Positions 35,092 through 43,968 of a stretch of DNA of 64,000 bases are shown here, in pieces. Origin of the DNA: Oceanicaulis sp. MMSF_3324 (GTDB lineage Bacteria > Pseudomonadota > Alphaproteobacteria > Caulobacterales > Maricaulaceae); NCBI RefSeq assembly GCF_030733545.1, contig NZ_JASHIU010000004.1:109002-173001 (forward strand), written 5' to 3'. The stretch's first letter is position 1, and each line of letters opens with the position of its first letter. The position numbers and the translations under genes were made by a program. Below the pieces are notes generated by a model. That model was not told the DNA's origin, ran no database searches, and was given only the letters and a program-made list of their open reading frames with translations.

Positions 35092-36876
35092 ATGAGCTAC
35101 CGCGCCCCGGTTCGCGATATCCGTTTCGCCCTGGAAGAAGTCGCTGCGCTGGACAGCGTGAACGCGACGGGCGCCTTCCCGGAGTTTTCTTCGGATCTGA
35201 CGCCGGCCATCCTGGATGAGGCCGCCAAGCTCGCCAATGATGTGCTGGCGCCGCTGAACTGGTCCGGCGACCAGCAGGGCTGCACGCTGAAAGACGGCGT
35301 CGTGACCACGCCGGACGGGTTCAAGGACGCCTATGCCCAGTTCGTCGAAGGCGGATGGCAAGGGCTGCAATTTCCGTCCGACATGGGCGGTATGGGCCTG
35401 CCCAAGGCGCTGGGCTGTGCGCTGATGGAGATGCTGCAATCATCCAATATGGCGTTCGGCCTGGGGCCGATGCTGTCGTTTGGCGCGATTGAATCGCTGA
35501 TCGCTGTCGGCTCGGATGAACAGCGCGAGCTGTATCTGGGCAAGATCCTGTCGGGCGAATGGTCGGCGACCATGAACTTGACCGAGCCGGGCGCCGGCTC
35601 TGATGTGGGCGCGCTGCGCACCAAGGCCGAACCCAATGAGGACGGCTCGTGGGCGATTTCGGGCCAGAAGATCTACATCACCTGGGGCGAGCACGACTGC
35701 GCCGAGAACATCATCCACCTGGTGCTGGCGCGCACGCCGGACGGCGCGCCGGGCACCAAGGGCATCTCGCTCTTCATCGTGCCGAAATTCATTCCCGACG
35801 CGGACGGCAATCCGGGCGAGCGCAATGCGCTGCAGGCGATCGGGCTTGAGCACAAGATGGGCATTCACGGCTCGCCCACCTGCACCATGGAATATGACGG
35901 CGCCAAGGGCTGGCTGCTGGGCGATGAGTTCAAGGGTATGGCCGCCATGTTCATCATGATGAACTCCGCGCGCCTGAATGTGGGCGTGCAGGGCGTCGGC
36001 ATCGCCGAGCGCGCCTATCAGCAGGCGCTGGCCTATGCGCAGGATCGCAAGCAGGGCCGCGCCATCAATATGGATGACCACGGGCCGCACGCGATCATCC
36101 ACCATCCCGATATTCGTCGGTCGCTCGCCTTGATGAAGGCGAAAATCGAAGCCGGTCGGGCGATTTGCTACCATGCGGCGGTCGAAGCCGATCTGGGTGA
36201 ATACATGCAGGAGGCGGACGAGAAGGCCTGGTCCAAGCGCCGCGAGGATTTGATGATCCCGATCGCCAAGGCCTGGTGCACCGATATGGGCGTGGATGTC
36301 GCCTCCATGGGCGTGCAGGTGCATGGCGGCATGGGCTTCATTGAGGAAACCGGCGCCGCCCAGCATCTGCGCGATGCGCGGATCGCCCCGATCTATGAAG
36401 GCACAAACGGCATTCAGGCCATCGACCTTGTGGGACGCAAGCTGGCCCGCGATGGCGGGACCGCCATGGGCGAGCTCATCGAGGATGTGCGCCAGACCAT
36501 CGAGGATTGCGCCACCAGCTCGAACCCCGAGCTTCCGGTGCTGGCCGAAGCGCTGAAACCGGCGTGCGACGCGCTGGAAGCGGCGACCGCCTACATGCTC
36601 AACGCGTCTGATCAGGACCGGCTCGCCGGCGCCACGGCCTATCTCAAGCTGGCCGGTGACGTGACGGGCGGCTGGCTTCTGTGCGTGGGCGCCGTGGCGG
36701 CCCAGCGCAAGATCAAGGAAGCCGATGGCGATGAGGGCTACGCCCGGGCGCGCATATCCATCGCCAACATCTTCGCTCAGAGTGTTCTCACCGGGGCCCA
36801 GGGCCTGCTGGGTGAGATCAAGATCGGCTACGACCCGCTCTTCGCGCCGGGTGAAGGCGTTCTGGAAAGCGCCTAG
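35092..36876 (+). CDS. Acyl-CoA dehydrogenase (DmdC-like, about 595 residues)
   Basis: A 594-residue acyl-CoA dehydrogenase with an extended N-terminal lid and a C-terminal extra domain. The FAD site motifs are TMNLTEPGAGSDVG and KIYITWGEHD; the catalytic base region lies in RIAPIYEGTNGIQAIDLVGRKL. The N-terminus SYRAPVRDIRFALEEV is typical of the group that holds 3-methylmercaptopropionyl-CoA dehydrogenase (DmdC) and long-chain FadE-like enzymes. The substrate is undecided: DMSP breakdown would suit a marine bacterium, but no other dmd gene is here. ATG 35092 follows a GGAAGGGAAA ribosome site. Confidence 0.88.
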   Translation: MSYRAPVRDIRFALEEVAALDSVNATGAFPEFSSDLTPAILDEAAKLANDVLAPLNWSGDQQGCTLKDGVVTTPDGFKDAYAQFVEGGWQGLQFPSDMGGMGLPKALGCALMEMLQSSNMAFGLGPMLSFGAIESLIAVGSDEQRELYLGKILSGEWSATMNLTEPGAGSDVGALRTKAEPNEDGSWAISGQKIYITWGEHDCAENIIHLVLARTPDGAPGTKGISLFIVPKFIPDADGNPGERNALQAIGLEHKMGIHGSPTCTMEYDGAKGWLLGDEFKGMAAMFIMMNSARLNVGVQGVGIAERAYQQALAYAQDRKQGRAINMDDHGPHAIIHHPDIRRSLALMKAKIEAGRAICYHAAVEADLGEYMQEADEKAWSKRREDLMIPIAKAWCTDMGVDVASMGVQVHGGMGFIEETGAAQHLRDARIAPIYEGTNGIQAIDLVGRKLARDGGTAMGELIEDVRQTIEDCATSSNPELPVLAEALKPACDALEAATAYMLNASDQDRLAGATAYLKLAGDVTGGWLLCVGAVAAQRKIKEADGDEGYARARISIANIFAQSVLTGAQGLLGEIKIGYDPLFAPGEGVLESA

Positions 36877-36879
36877 GCG

Positions 36880-37266
36880 CTAGATCCAGAACCCGGTCGG
36901 GTCAGGGTGCGGGCGGCCGTCCACAAGACGGATCAGCCCCACCGCCGCCCGGATCGCCAGCCAGATGGTAGCCAAGAGCAGGATCAGACCGCCGATCAGG
37001 AAGATCCAGGTCAGCGCGCCCACAATGACCATGGCCAGCCAGTACCAGAAGGTGCGGATCTGGTAGCGGAAATGGTTCTGCACCAGCGGGTCGGCATTGT
37101 CCTTGCGCACATAGCCCAGAATGGCTGCGATCAGCACGGTCACCCCATTGCTGATTCCCACCAGCAGCAGGGCGTAGTTGATGACGGCCAGCACGCGATC
37201 GCTGTTCTGGTCGCGTGCGCTCGGCGCATCATCAGGGTTCGGGGGAGAGGTGTCGGTGGGGGCCAT
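36880..37266 (-). CDS. DUF4870-like membrane protein
   Basis: A 128-residue protein with a disordered Pro/Asp-rich N-terminus (about 1-25) and three hydrophobic segments: 28-47, 72-92 and 95-110. NHFRYQIRTFWYWL and the C-terminal IRLVDGRPHPDP are the patterns of DUF4870/TMEM-like small proteins. It is inner membrane; the role is unknown. It is convergent with the acyl-CoA dehydrogenase gene three bases away. Confidence 0.78.
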   Translation of the reverse strand: MAPTDTSPPNPDDAPSARDQNSDRVLAVINYALLLVGISNGVTVLIAAILGYVRKDNADPLVQNHFRYQIRTFWYWLAMVIVGALTWIFLIGGLILLLATIWLAIRAAVGLIRLVDGRPHPDPTGFWI

Positions 37267-37483
37267 GCCGGATCTCCGCAATTTGCCGGAAGCGTTTGAT
37301 GTGACCTTTATAACTCAGACGGTCCGTCCCTCGCGCGTCAAGTGAAGACCCTGTCAGCTGTAACCTTGTCAGGCGCCAATAAGCATTGTGAACTGGGGTC
37401 TGCGAGTTAATCTTTAACTTTCTCCGTGTGATTGTGGCGCGAACAATGTGCTGGGTTAACAGGTTTGTTTAAAAGGGCTTTCC

Positions 37484-37837
37484 ATGAGCAACACCCCTGA
37501 ACATCCCGCGACGCGCGCCCCCGTCCTCGTCACCATGGCCGATGATATTCCCGGTCGTGAGGTCGAGGCGGTGATCGGGATTGCGCGCGGCAGCGTGGTT
37601 CGTGCGCGATTTTTTGGACGTGATTTTGTGGCCGGATTGCGCAATCTGGTTGGGGGCGAAGTCAGCGAGTACACCAAGCTGATGGCCGAGGCGCGCGAAC
37701 AGGCGCTGGGTCGATTGGTCAGCCATGCCGAGGAAATGGGAGCGGATGCGGTTGTCACCTTCCGCTTCTCCACCGCCGCGGTCATGGAAGGCACAGCTGA
37801 AGTGCTCGCCTATGGAACGGCGGTAAAACTGAAATGA
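37484..37837 (+). CDS. YbjQ/UPF0145 family protein
   Basis: A 117-residue cytoplasmic protein of the YbjQ (putative heavy-metal-binding) family: VLVTMADDIPGREVEAVIGIARGS, FVAGLRNLVGGEVSEYTKLM and ALGRLVSHAEEMGADAVV are all present. Homologues form pentameric rings; no function is proven. It overlaps lepB by four bases (ATGA). The 217-bp region upstream is AT-richer than average, with TTAATCTTTAAC and GGTTAACAGGTTTGTTTAA, and probably holds the promoter. Confidence 0.85.
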   Translation: MSNTPEHPATRAPVLVTMADDIPGREVEAVIGIARGSVVRARFFGRDFVAGLRNLVGGEVSEYTKLMAEAREQALGRLVSHAEEMGADAVVTFRFSTAAVMEGTAEVLAYGTAVKLK

Positions 37838-38589
37838 ATGAACACGTGCGTCGTTTCGGCGGCAAGGCGATGGCGGAAGTGGGCGAGACGATCCGCTTCC
37901 TGGCCGGGGTTGTGGCGGTCTGGTTCGTGCTGGTCACGTTCGTCTTCGCCGCGTTTCACATCCCTTCGGAAAGCATGCAGCCCGCCATCCAGGTGGGCGA
38001 TCGCGTTCTGGTGTCGAAATTCGCGTACGGGTATTCACGCCATTCCCTGCCGCTGGGGCTGGGCTATCACCTGCCTGACAGCTGGTCGGGCCGCATTCTG
38101 GGCTCCACGCCCGACCGCGGGGATGTGGTGGTGGTCCGGGACCCCGCCCAGGGCATCAATCTGATCAAGCGTGTCGTCGGCCTGCCGGGCGACCGGATCG
38201 AGATGCGCGAAGGCCGGCTCTACATCAATGACGAGCTGGTGCCGCGTGATCCCGAAGGCGTGGTGCGCTATCGCGACCGCGAAGGTGATCCGGTCGAGGC
38301 GGCGGTCTATCTCGAAACCCTGCCGGGCGGGGATGTGCACGAGATCTATGAACGGTCCGACAATGCCGGACTGGACAATGTGGGCCCGTTCAACGTGCCC
38401 GAGAACCATCTCTTCCTGATGGGCGACAATCGCGACGCCTCTTTGGACAGCCGCGCCTCACGCGGGATCGGCTATGTCCATCGCGATCTGGTGGTCGGCA
38501 AGGCCTGGACCGTGCTGTTCACCTTTGCGTCCTGCCGCCGCGAGGAAGGCATGAGCTGCCCGGGCTGGCGCGTCTGGGCGCCGATCTAG
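37834..38589 (+). CDS. lepB: Signal peptidase I
   Basis: A 251-residue S26 membrane protease that removes signal peptides from exported preproteins. It has one N-terminal membrane helix (about 21-41), catalytic Ser47 in IPSESMQP, catalytic Lys112 in NLIKRVVGLPGD and the box E motif MGDNRDASLDSR. Two C-terminal cysteines (CRREEGMSC) may pair. The usual operon partners rnc and era are not adjacent; here it is coupled to a YbjQ protein, so this could be a second LepB copy. Confidence 0.93.
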   Translation: MNEHVRRFGGKAMAEVGETIRFLAGVVAVWFVLVTFVFAAFHIPSESMQPAIQVGDRVLVSKFAYGYSRHSLPLGLGYHLPDSWSGRILGSTPDRGDVVVVRDPAQGINLIKRVVGLPGDRIEMREGRLYINDELVPRDPEGVVRYRDREGDPVEAAVYLETLPGGDVHEIYERSDNAGLDNVGPFNVPENHLFLMGDNRDASLDSRASRGIGYVHRDLVVGKAWTVLFTFASCRREEGMSCPGWRVWAPI

Positions 38590-38678
38590 CCAACGCATCG
38601 GAAACGACCTCCCTCAGGGGTGTTCTTGCGCATATAACAGTGTTATCCTCTCGCTTCATTCAGGAGCGGGAGGAAAGC

Positions 38679-39551
38679 ATGTCCCTGAAGGGCAAGACTC
38701 TTTTCATTACGGGCGCGAGCCGCGGCATTGGTCTGGCCATTGCCGAGCGCTGTGCGCAGGACGGCGCCAACATCGTCGTCGCCGCCAAGACCGATCAGCC
38801 CCATCCCAAGCTGGAGGGCACGATCCACACCGCCGCCGAAGCGATCGAGAAGGCGGGCGGCAAGGCGTTGCCGCTGGTCTGTGACATTCGCGATGAAGCC
38901 AGCGTGGACGCTGCGGTCGCCAAGACGGTCGAGACCTTTGGCGGCATCGATATCGTGGTGAACAACGCCTCGGCGATTTTCCCGATGCCGACGAAAGACA
39001 CGCCCATCAAGCGCTGGGACCTGATGCACCAGGTGAATGCGCGCGGCACTTTCCTGGTCACCCAGAAATGCCTGCCATATCTCGAAAAGTCCGAAAACCC
39101 GCACATTCTCGCTTTGTCGCCGCCGCTCGACATGAAGGAGAAATGGTTCGCGCCTCACGTGGCATACACCTCGGCGAAATACGGCATGAGCCTGTGCATT
39201 CTGGGCTGGGCGGGCGAATTCAAGGGCCAGATCGCCGCGAACGCCATCTGGCCGCGCACGGCGGTCGCCACCGCCGCCATCGCCAATGTTCTGGCGGGCG
39301 AGGACGCGTTCAAGAACTGCCGCAAGCCCGACATTCTGGCTGAGACCGCCTATCGCGTGCTCACCAAGCCGGCGGCGGAGTTCACCGGCAATTTCCTCAT
39401 TGATGACAGCTTCCTGGTCAGCGAAGGCGTAAGCGATCTCGACCAGTTCAGCGTCACGCCGGGCGAAGCGCTGCTGCCGGACTTCTTCGTACCGGACGAG
39501 CCGGCCGCGCCCGAAGGCGTCAACATCATGGATGTGCAGCTGGGCCATTAG
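38679..39551 (+). CDS. Short-chain dehydrogenase/reductase (HSDL2-like)
   Basis: A 290-residue SDR. The cofactor motif is TGASRGIG and NNASAIF is the Rossmann NNAG variant. The usual catalytic Ser position reads LALSPPLDM, and the Tyr/Lys pair is in AYTSAKYGMS. The ALSPPL and AAKTDQPHPKLEGT segments are the mark of the HSDL2-like group, linked to lipid metabolism. The large Trp-containing loop WPRTAVATAA also fits. ATG 38679 follows GGGAGGAAAG. A strong hairpin ends the gene. Confidence 0.88.
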   Translation: MSLKGKTLFITGASRGIGLAIAERCAQDGANIVVAAKTDQPHPKLEGTIHTAAEAIEKAGGKALPLVCDIRDEASVDAAVAKTVETFGGIDIVVNNASAIFPMPTKDTPIKRWDLMHQVNARGTFLVTQKCLPYLEKSENPHILALSPPLDMKEKWFAPHVAYTSAKYGMSLCILGWAGEFKGQIAANAIWPRTAVATAAIANVLAGEDAFKNCRKPDILAETAYRVLTKPAAEFTGNFLIDDSFLVSEGVSDLDQFSVTPGEALLPDFFVPDEPAAPEGVNIMDVQLGH

Positions 39552-39560
39552 CGGCGCAAG

Positions 39561-39595
39561 CGGCGCCCGGGGCGAATCAATACGCCCGGGCGCCG
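39561..39595 (+). terminator. Hairpin terminator after the SDR gene
   Basis: Arms CGGCGCCCGGGGCG and CGCCCGGGCGCCG form a 13-bp stem with one bulged base and an 8-nt loop. There is no T-run. In the remaining 39600-39863 I see no supported gene or known RNA, only a small inverted repeat GTTCAG-acc-CTGAAC at 39643. Confidence 0.65.
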
Positions 39596-39863
39596 TCTGC
39601 CCCACGGCCTCTGACGGGCGCGCTGATGCAGCCGGGCCCGGTGTTCAGACCCTGAACAGCCTGTCCTGCCAAGCCGTGTCCGCCTCAACGCAGGCGGGCG
39701 CGTCTTCATTGCTTGTGCAGAGGGGGGAGGGCGGGTACCAAGGCCTGACGCTTGACTCACGAGGGCGGTGGCTCTCACGACGGGGGGCGTGAGACTGCAG
39801 TCGGCCTGTCCGGGCGAGGGACGGCTGTCAGCGCATGTTCAATAGGATCGCTCAAGACCGTTC

Positions 39864-40451
39864 ATGACCAAAGCCGACAGCCAGACCGGGCCGGGCCCCA
39901 TCATCATTGCGCGACATGGCGAGCCTGATGCGAACCGCCGGGCTGTCATGGGCTGGCGCGGCTATGTGGACTGGTGGGCGGCCTATGATCGCGCCGGGCT
40001 GAAGCCGGGCCAGGTGGCCCCGCCGAGCCTTGTGGAACAGGCGGCTCAGGCCGATACCCTGTTTTCCTCGACCTTGCCGCGCGCCATGGAAACCGCCCGC
40101 GCGGCGGTGGGCGATCGTCCGATCGAGCATGACAGCCTGTTTGTCGAAGCGCCGTTGCCGCCGCCGTCTCTGCCCTGGAAAATGCAGGCGCGGACCTGGG
40201 GCGTATTCGCCCGCTGCTCGTGGTGGCTGGGTTTTTCACGCGATGGCGAAAGCCGCGCCCAGGCCGAAGTGCGCGCTGCTGCAGCGGCGGAAAAGCTGGT
40301 GACCGCCGCGCAAACCGGCGGTGTGGCGCTGTTCGCCCATGGCTGGTTCAACCGCATGCTGCGCCCCGAGCTCAAGCGCCAGGGGTGGACCTGTGTGCGT
40401 GATGGCGGGGATGGATACTGGTCCTGGCGTCGCTATGAGCTGAAACGCTAG
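39864..40451 (+). CDS. Histidine phosphatase superfamily protein
   Basis: A 195-residue phosphoglycerate mutase-like phosphatase. The catalytic RHG motif is in IIARHGEPDA (17-20). The supporting Arg is in FSSTLPRAMETA and the second catalytic His in ALFAHGWFNRML. It is cytoplasmic, and a small-molecule phosphate ester is the likely substrate. The position upstream of xseB is shared with various accessory genes in related genomes. Confidence 0.88.
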   Translation: MTKADSQTGPGPIIIARHGEPDANRRAVMGWRGYVDWWAAYDRAGLKPGQVAPPSLVEQAAQADTLFSSTLPRAMETARAAVGDRPIEHDSLFVEAPLPPPSLPWKMQARTWGVFARCSWWLGFSRDGESRAQAEVRAAAAAEKLVTAAQTGGVALFAHGWFNRMLRPELKRQGWTCVRDGGDGYWSWRRYELKR

Positions 40452-40526
40452 CGCACAGGCGGCTTGATCCTCTGCGATCTTTCGCGATTGTGGGGGCGTC
40501 GTGTTTCTGATCAGAAGGCTGTTGCG

Positions 40527-40775
40527 ATGACTGACGCCCCCTCCGCCGAAATCGCCCAGATGAGCTTTGAGACCGCGCTGAAAGAGCTCGAGACCATTGT
40601 CGCTCAGCTTGAGCGCGGCGAGGTGGAGCTGGAAAAGTCCATCGCCATGTATGAGCGCGGCGCGGCCCTGAAAGCCCATTGCGAAGCGCGCCTGCGCGAA
40701 GCCCAGCTCAAGGTCGACAAGATCGTCGAGCAGGCGGACGGCTCGCTGTCGAGCGAACCGGCGGATCTGGGCTAG
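40527..40775 (+). CDS. xseB: Exodeoxyribonuclease VII small subunit
   Basis: An 82-residue helical-hairpin protein that forms the XseA-binding small subunit. The family core runs from SFETALKELETIV through ERGEVELEKSIAMYERG to a helix with ALKAHCEARLREAQ. ATG 40527 gives the normal N-terminus. It starts the isoprenoid block xseB-csaA-ispA-dxs, in which xseB is classically the first member. Confidence 0.95.
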   Translation: MTDAPSAEIAQMSFETALKELETIVAQLERGEVELEKSIAMYERGAALKAHCEARLREAQLKVDKIVEQADGSLSSEPADLG

Positions 40776-40780
40776 GTCTG

Positions 40781-41137
40781 ATGACTGACGCATCGGTCCA
40801 GCCTGACATTGCGCCTGAAGAGTTCTTCAAGACCGACATCCGGCTTGGAACCATTGTGCGCGCCGAACCCTTTCCCGAGGCGCGCAAGCCCGCCATCAAG
40901 CTCTGGGTCGATTTTGGCCCCGAGATCGGTGAGAAGAAAAGCTCCGCCCAGATCACTGTGCATTACGACCCTGAAAGCCTTGTGGGCCGCCGGGTCCTGG
41001 CGGTGGTGAACTTTCCGCCGCGCCAGATCGGTCCGGTGCGGTCCGAAGTGCTGGTGCTGGGCGTGACCGACACGGACGGCGCCATCTTGCTGTTGAACGC
41101 GGATGGCGATGCGCCGAACGGGGCGCGGGTGTCATGA
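40781..41137 (+). CDS. csaA: CsaA-type tRNA-binding-domain protein
   Basis: A 118-residue OB-fold protein of the CsaA (export-chaperone-like, tRNA-binding domain) family: FFKTDIRLGTIV, PEARKPAIKLWVDFG, KKSSAQITVHY and VLAVVNFPPRQIGPVRSEVLVLG. CsaA dimers bind unfolded preproteins and structured RNA in Bacillus studies. It is spaced five bases from xseB and overlaps ispA by four, so it is a full member of this operon although not part of isoprenoid synthesis. Confidence 0.93.
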   Translation: MTDASVQPDIAPEEFFKTDIRLGTIVRAEPFPEARKPAIKLWVDFGPEIGEKKSSAQITVHYDPESLVGRRVLAVVNFPPRQIGPVRSEVLVLGVTDTDGAILLLNADGDAPNGARVS

Positions 41138-42024
41138 GCGCCTTTTTGGACCATCTCACCGAAACCGCGGATCGGGTCACGGTGGCGCTCGACGCGCTGC
41201 TGGCTAGGCCGGACGGACCGGAAGCGCGGGTCATCTCCGCCATGCGTTATGCAGCGCTGGGTCCGGGCAAGCGCTTGCGGCCCTTTTTGCTGATCGAGGC
41301 GGGCTTTCTGGTGGGCGCGGATGAACGCGCCCTGTTGCGCGCCGCCTGTGCGGTGGAGTGCGTGCACGCCTATTCGCTGATCCATGACGATCTGCCGTGC
41401 ATGGATGATGATGATCTGCGACGCGGACGCCCGACCGTGCACAAGGAGTATGACGAGGCGACCGCCGTGCTGGCCGGGGATGCGTTGCAAAGCCAGGCGT
41501 TCGAGCTGCTCTCTGATCCTGAAACCCATCACAATTCCGCCGTGCGTGCGGACCTGGTGTTGCGCCTGGCCAAAGCGGCCGGACCGCGCGGCATGGTCGG
41601 CGGGCAGATGATCGACATGGCGGTCGAGGCGGGCGAGGAAAGCGATATCGGGATCATCACCCGCTGCCAGCGCATGAAGACAGGCGCCCTGATCAGCTTC
41701 TGCGCCGAGGCGGGCGGGGTGATCGCCAATGCCGATCGCGCACAGCGGATTGCGCTTGAAGGCTTCGCGCATGACCTGGGTCTGTGTTACCAGATCGTGG
41801 ATGACCTTCTGGACGCGGAAGGTGATGAGAGCCTGACGGGCAAGCGCACCGGTAAGGACGCCGGTCAAGGAAAAGCCAATTTCGTCTCGATACTCGGGGT
41901 GAAGGACGCCCGTGACCGGGCCGCAAGGCTGGCCGATCAGGCGAAAGCCCATCTTGACGTGTTCGGCCGCGATGCCGACATGCTGCGTCAACTGATGGAT
42001 TTTGTTTTGGCCCGGCAGTCCTGA
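41134..42024 (+). CDS. ispA: Farnesyl diphosphate synthase
   Basis: A 296-residue short-chain trans-prenyl synthase making C15 farnesyl-PP from dimethylallyl-PP and isopentenyl-PP. The first Asp-rich motif is HDDLPCMDDDDLRRGRPT, with the two-residue insertion of bacterial type II FPP synthases; the second is DDLLDAEGD. GPGKRLRPFLL precedes. It overlaps csaA and is 36 bp from dxs, so precursor supply (Dxs) and condensation (IspA) are co-expressed. The product primes the polyprenyl synthase at 2.4 kb. Confidence 0.96.
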   Translation: MSAFLDHLTETADRVTVALDALLARPDGPEARVISAMRYAALGPGKRLRPFLLIEAGFLVGADERALLRAACAVECVHAYSLIHDDLPCMDDDDLRRGRPTVHKEYDEATAVLAGDALQSQAFELLSDPETHHNSAVRADLVLRLAKAAGPRGMVGGQMIDMAVEAGEESDIGIITRCQRMKTGALISFCAEAGGVIANADRAQRIALEGFAHDLGLCYQIVDDLLDAEGDESLTGKRTGKDAGQGKANFVSILGVKDARDRAARLADQAKAHLDVFGRDADMLRQLMDFVLARQS

Positions 42025-42060
42025 CGCCTAGATTAGAACAAGACAACAAGGACACGGCGC

Positions 42061-43968
42061 ATGCCCGATACCCCGCATCTTGATCAGATCGCCTCTCCGC
42101 AGGATCTGAAAAACCGCGATCTGCCCTTCCTCAAGGCGGTGGCGGATGAGTTGCGGGCCGAAACCATCGACGCCGTGTCGGTAACCGGCGGGCATCTGGG
42201 CGCGGGTCTGGGCGTGGTCGAGATGACCGTCGCCCTGCACCATGTCTTTGATACGCCGAGCGACATCCTGGTCTGGGATGTGGGGCACCAGTGCTATCCG
42301 CACAAAATCCTGACCGGGCGCCGCGACCGCATCCGCACCCTGCGCCAGGGTGGCGGGCTGTCCGGCTTCACCAAGCGCTCGGAAAGCGAATACGACCCGT
42401 TCGGAGCCGCGCACGCCTCGACCTCCATTTCTGCGGGGCTGGGCTTTGCCGTGGGGCGCGACCTCAAGCATGAGGAAGGCCGCAAGGTGGTCGCGGTGAT
42501 CGGCGACGGCTCCATGTCCGCGGGCATGGCCTATGAGGCCATGAACAATGCCGGCGACATGAAGAAGGACCTCATTGTCATCCTCAATGACAATGACATG
42601 TCCATCGCCCCGCCCGTGGGCGCCATGAGCCATTATTTCGCCCGCCAGGTCAGCTCCAAGAGCTACACCCATCTACGCAAGATGGGCAAAGGCGTCGCCA
42701 AAGCGCTGGGCGTTGAGGAGCATGCGCGCCGGGCCGAGGAATATCTGCGCGGCATGGCCATGGGCGGGACGCTCTTTGAGGAAATGGGCTTTCGCTATGT
42801 GGGCCCGATCGACGGCCATGACATGGACCAGCTGGTCGCCGTCTTGCGCAATGTGCGCGATGCCGGCGAGGGGCCGATCCTGATCCACGCCGTCACCCAG
42901 AAGGGCAAGGGCTATGCGCCCGCCGAAGCGGCTGACGACAAGTATCACGGCGTCGCCAAGTTCAATGTGGTCACCGGCGAACAGCAGAAGAAAAAGGCGG
43001 TTGCGCCCAGCTATACCGGCGTGTTCGCGAATGCGCTGATCCAGCTGGCTGAAACCGACGAGAAGATCTGCGCCGTCACCGCCGCCATGCCGGGCGGGAC
43101 GGGCGTGGACAAGTTCGCCGCCGCCTATCCCGATCGCGCTTTTGATGTGGGGATCGCCGAGCAGCATGCGGTGACCTTCGCCGCCGGCCTCGCCGCGGAA
43201 GGCATGAAGCCCTACGCCGCGATCTATTCCACCTTCCTGCAGCGCGGCTATGACCAGGTGGTCCACGATGTGGCCATCCAGTCCCTGCCGGTGCGCTTCG
43301 CCATTGACCGGGCAGGCCTTGTGGGCGCGGACGGCGCCACTCACGCCGGCGCCTTTGATGTGGGCTATATGGGCGCCCTGCCGGGCATGGTGGTGATGGC
43401 CGCCGCCGACGAGGCGGAGCTGGCGCGCATGGTCGCCACCGCCAACGAAATCGACGACCGGCCGAGCGCCTTCCGCTATCCGCGCGGCGAGGGGCTGGGC
43501 GTTGAAATCCCCAAAGAGCTGATCCCGCTCGAGATCGGCAAGGGCCGCATCGTGCGCGAGGGCGCGGGCGTCGCCATCCTGTCCTTTGGCGCGCGTCTCG
43601 GGGAAGTGCTGAAAAGCGCGGACGAGCTGGCGGCCTATGGCCTGAACCCGACCGTGGCGGACGCCCGCTTCGCCAAGCCGCTTGATCATGACCTGATCCG
43701 AGATCTCGTGCGTGAGCACGAGGTGCTGATCACCATTGAAGAGGGCGCCGTGGGCGGCTTTGGCGCCTTTGTGCTGCACTTCCTGGCCGAAGACGGCGCG
43801 CTCGATGCGGGCGTGAAGATCCGCACCATGACCCTTCCGGATATCTTCCAGGATCAGGACAGCCCGTTCGGCATGTATGAAACCGCGGGCCTGAACGCCA
43901 AGCACATCACCGCGAAGGTGCTGGATGCGCTGGGCCGTCAGGCGGACGCCGCGGCGGCTCTGGCCTAA
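42061..43968 (+). CDS. dxs: 1-deoxy-D-xylulose-5-phosphate synthase
   Basis: The first enzyme of the MEP pathway, 635 residues, TPP- and Mg-dependent. The TPP-binding region is [18 protein letters not shown], catalytic His lies in [13 protein letters not shown], and the transketolase-type pyrimidine domain has [18 protein letters not shown] and [15 protein letters not shown]. The C-terminal domain has [12 protein letters not shown]. The length is normal. Its stop overlaps the stop of the convergent S41 peptidase gene by four bases. Confidence 0.97.
   Translation: MPDTPHLDQIASPQDLKNRDLPFLKAVADELRAETIDAVSVTGGHLGAGLGVVEMTVALHHVFDTPSDILVWDVGHQCYPHKILTGRRDRIRTLRQGGGLSGFTKRSESEYDPFGAAHASTSISAGLGFAVGRDLKHEEGRKVVAVIGDGSMSAGMAYEAMNNAGDMKKDLIVILNDNDMSIAPPVGAMSHYFARQVSSKSYTHLRKMGKGVAKALGVEEHARRAEEYLRGMAMGGTLFEEMGFRYVGPIDGHDMDQLVAVLRNVRDAGEGPILIHAVTQKGKGYAPAEAADDKYHGVAKFNVVTGEQQKKKAVAPSYTGVFANALIQLAETDEKICAVTAAMPGGTGVDKFAAAYPDRAFDVGIAEQHAVTFAAGLAAEGMKPYAAIYSTFLQRGYDQVVHDVAIQSLPVRFAIDRAGLVGADGATHAGAFDVGYMGALPGMVVMAAADEAELARMVATANEIDDRPSAFRYPRGEGLGVEIPKELIPLEIGKGRIVREGAGVAILSFGARLGEVLKSADELAAYGLNPTVADARFAKPLDHDLIRDLVREHEVLITIEEGAVGGFGAFVLHFLAEDGALDAGVKIRTMTLPDIFQDQDSPFGMYETAGLNAKHITAKVLDALGRQADAAAALA

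Noticed and set aside
37410..37476. CtrA sites (TTAA-N7-TTAA) upstream of the YbjQ/lepB pair
   Set aside because: TTAA half-sites are present but spaced 3 or 9 bp, not 7.
39643..39657. GTTCAGACCCTGAAC as a LexA (SOS) box
   Set aside because: The alphaproteobacterial box is a GTTC-N7-GTTC direct repeat; this is inverted (GTTC-N7-GAAC) and the next gene is not an SOS gene.
39532..39792. 86-residue open frame after the SDR gene
   Set aside because: It spans the terminator hairpin, has no ribosome site and its composition is unlike neighbouring genes.
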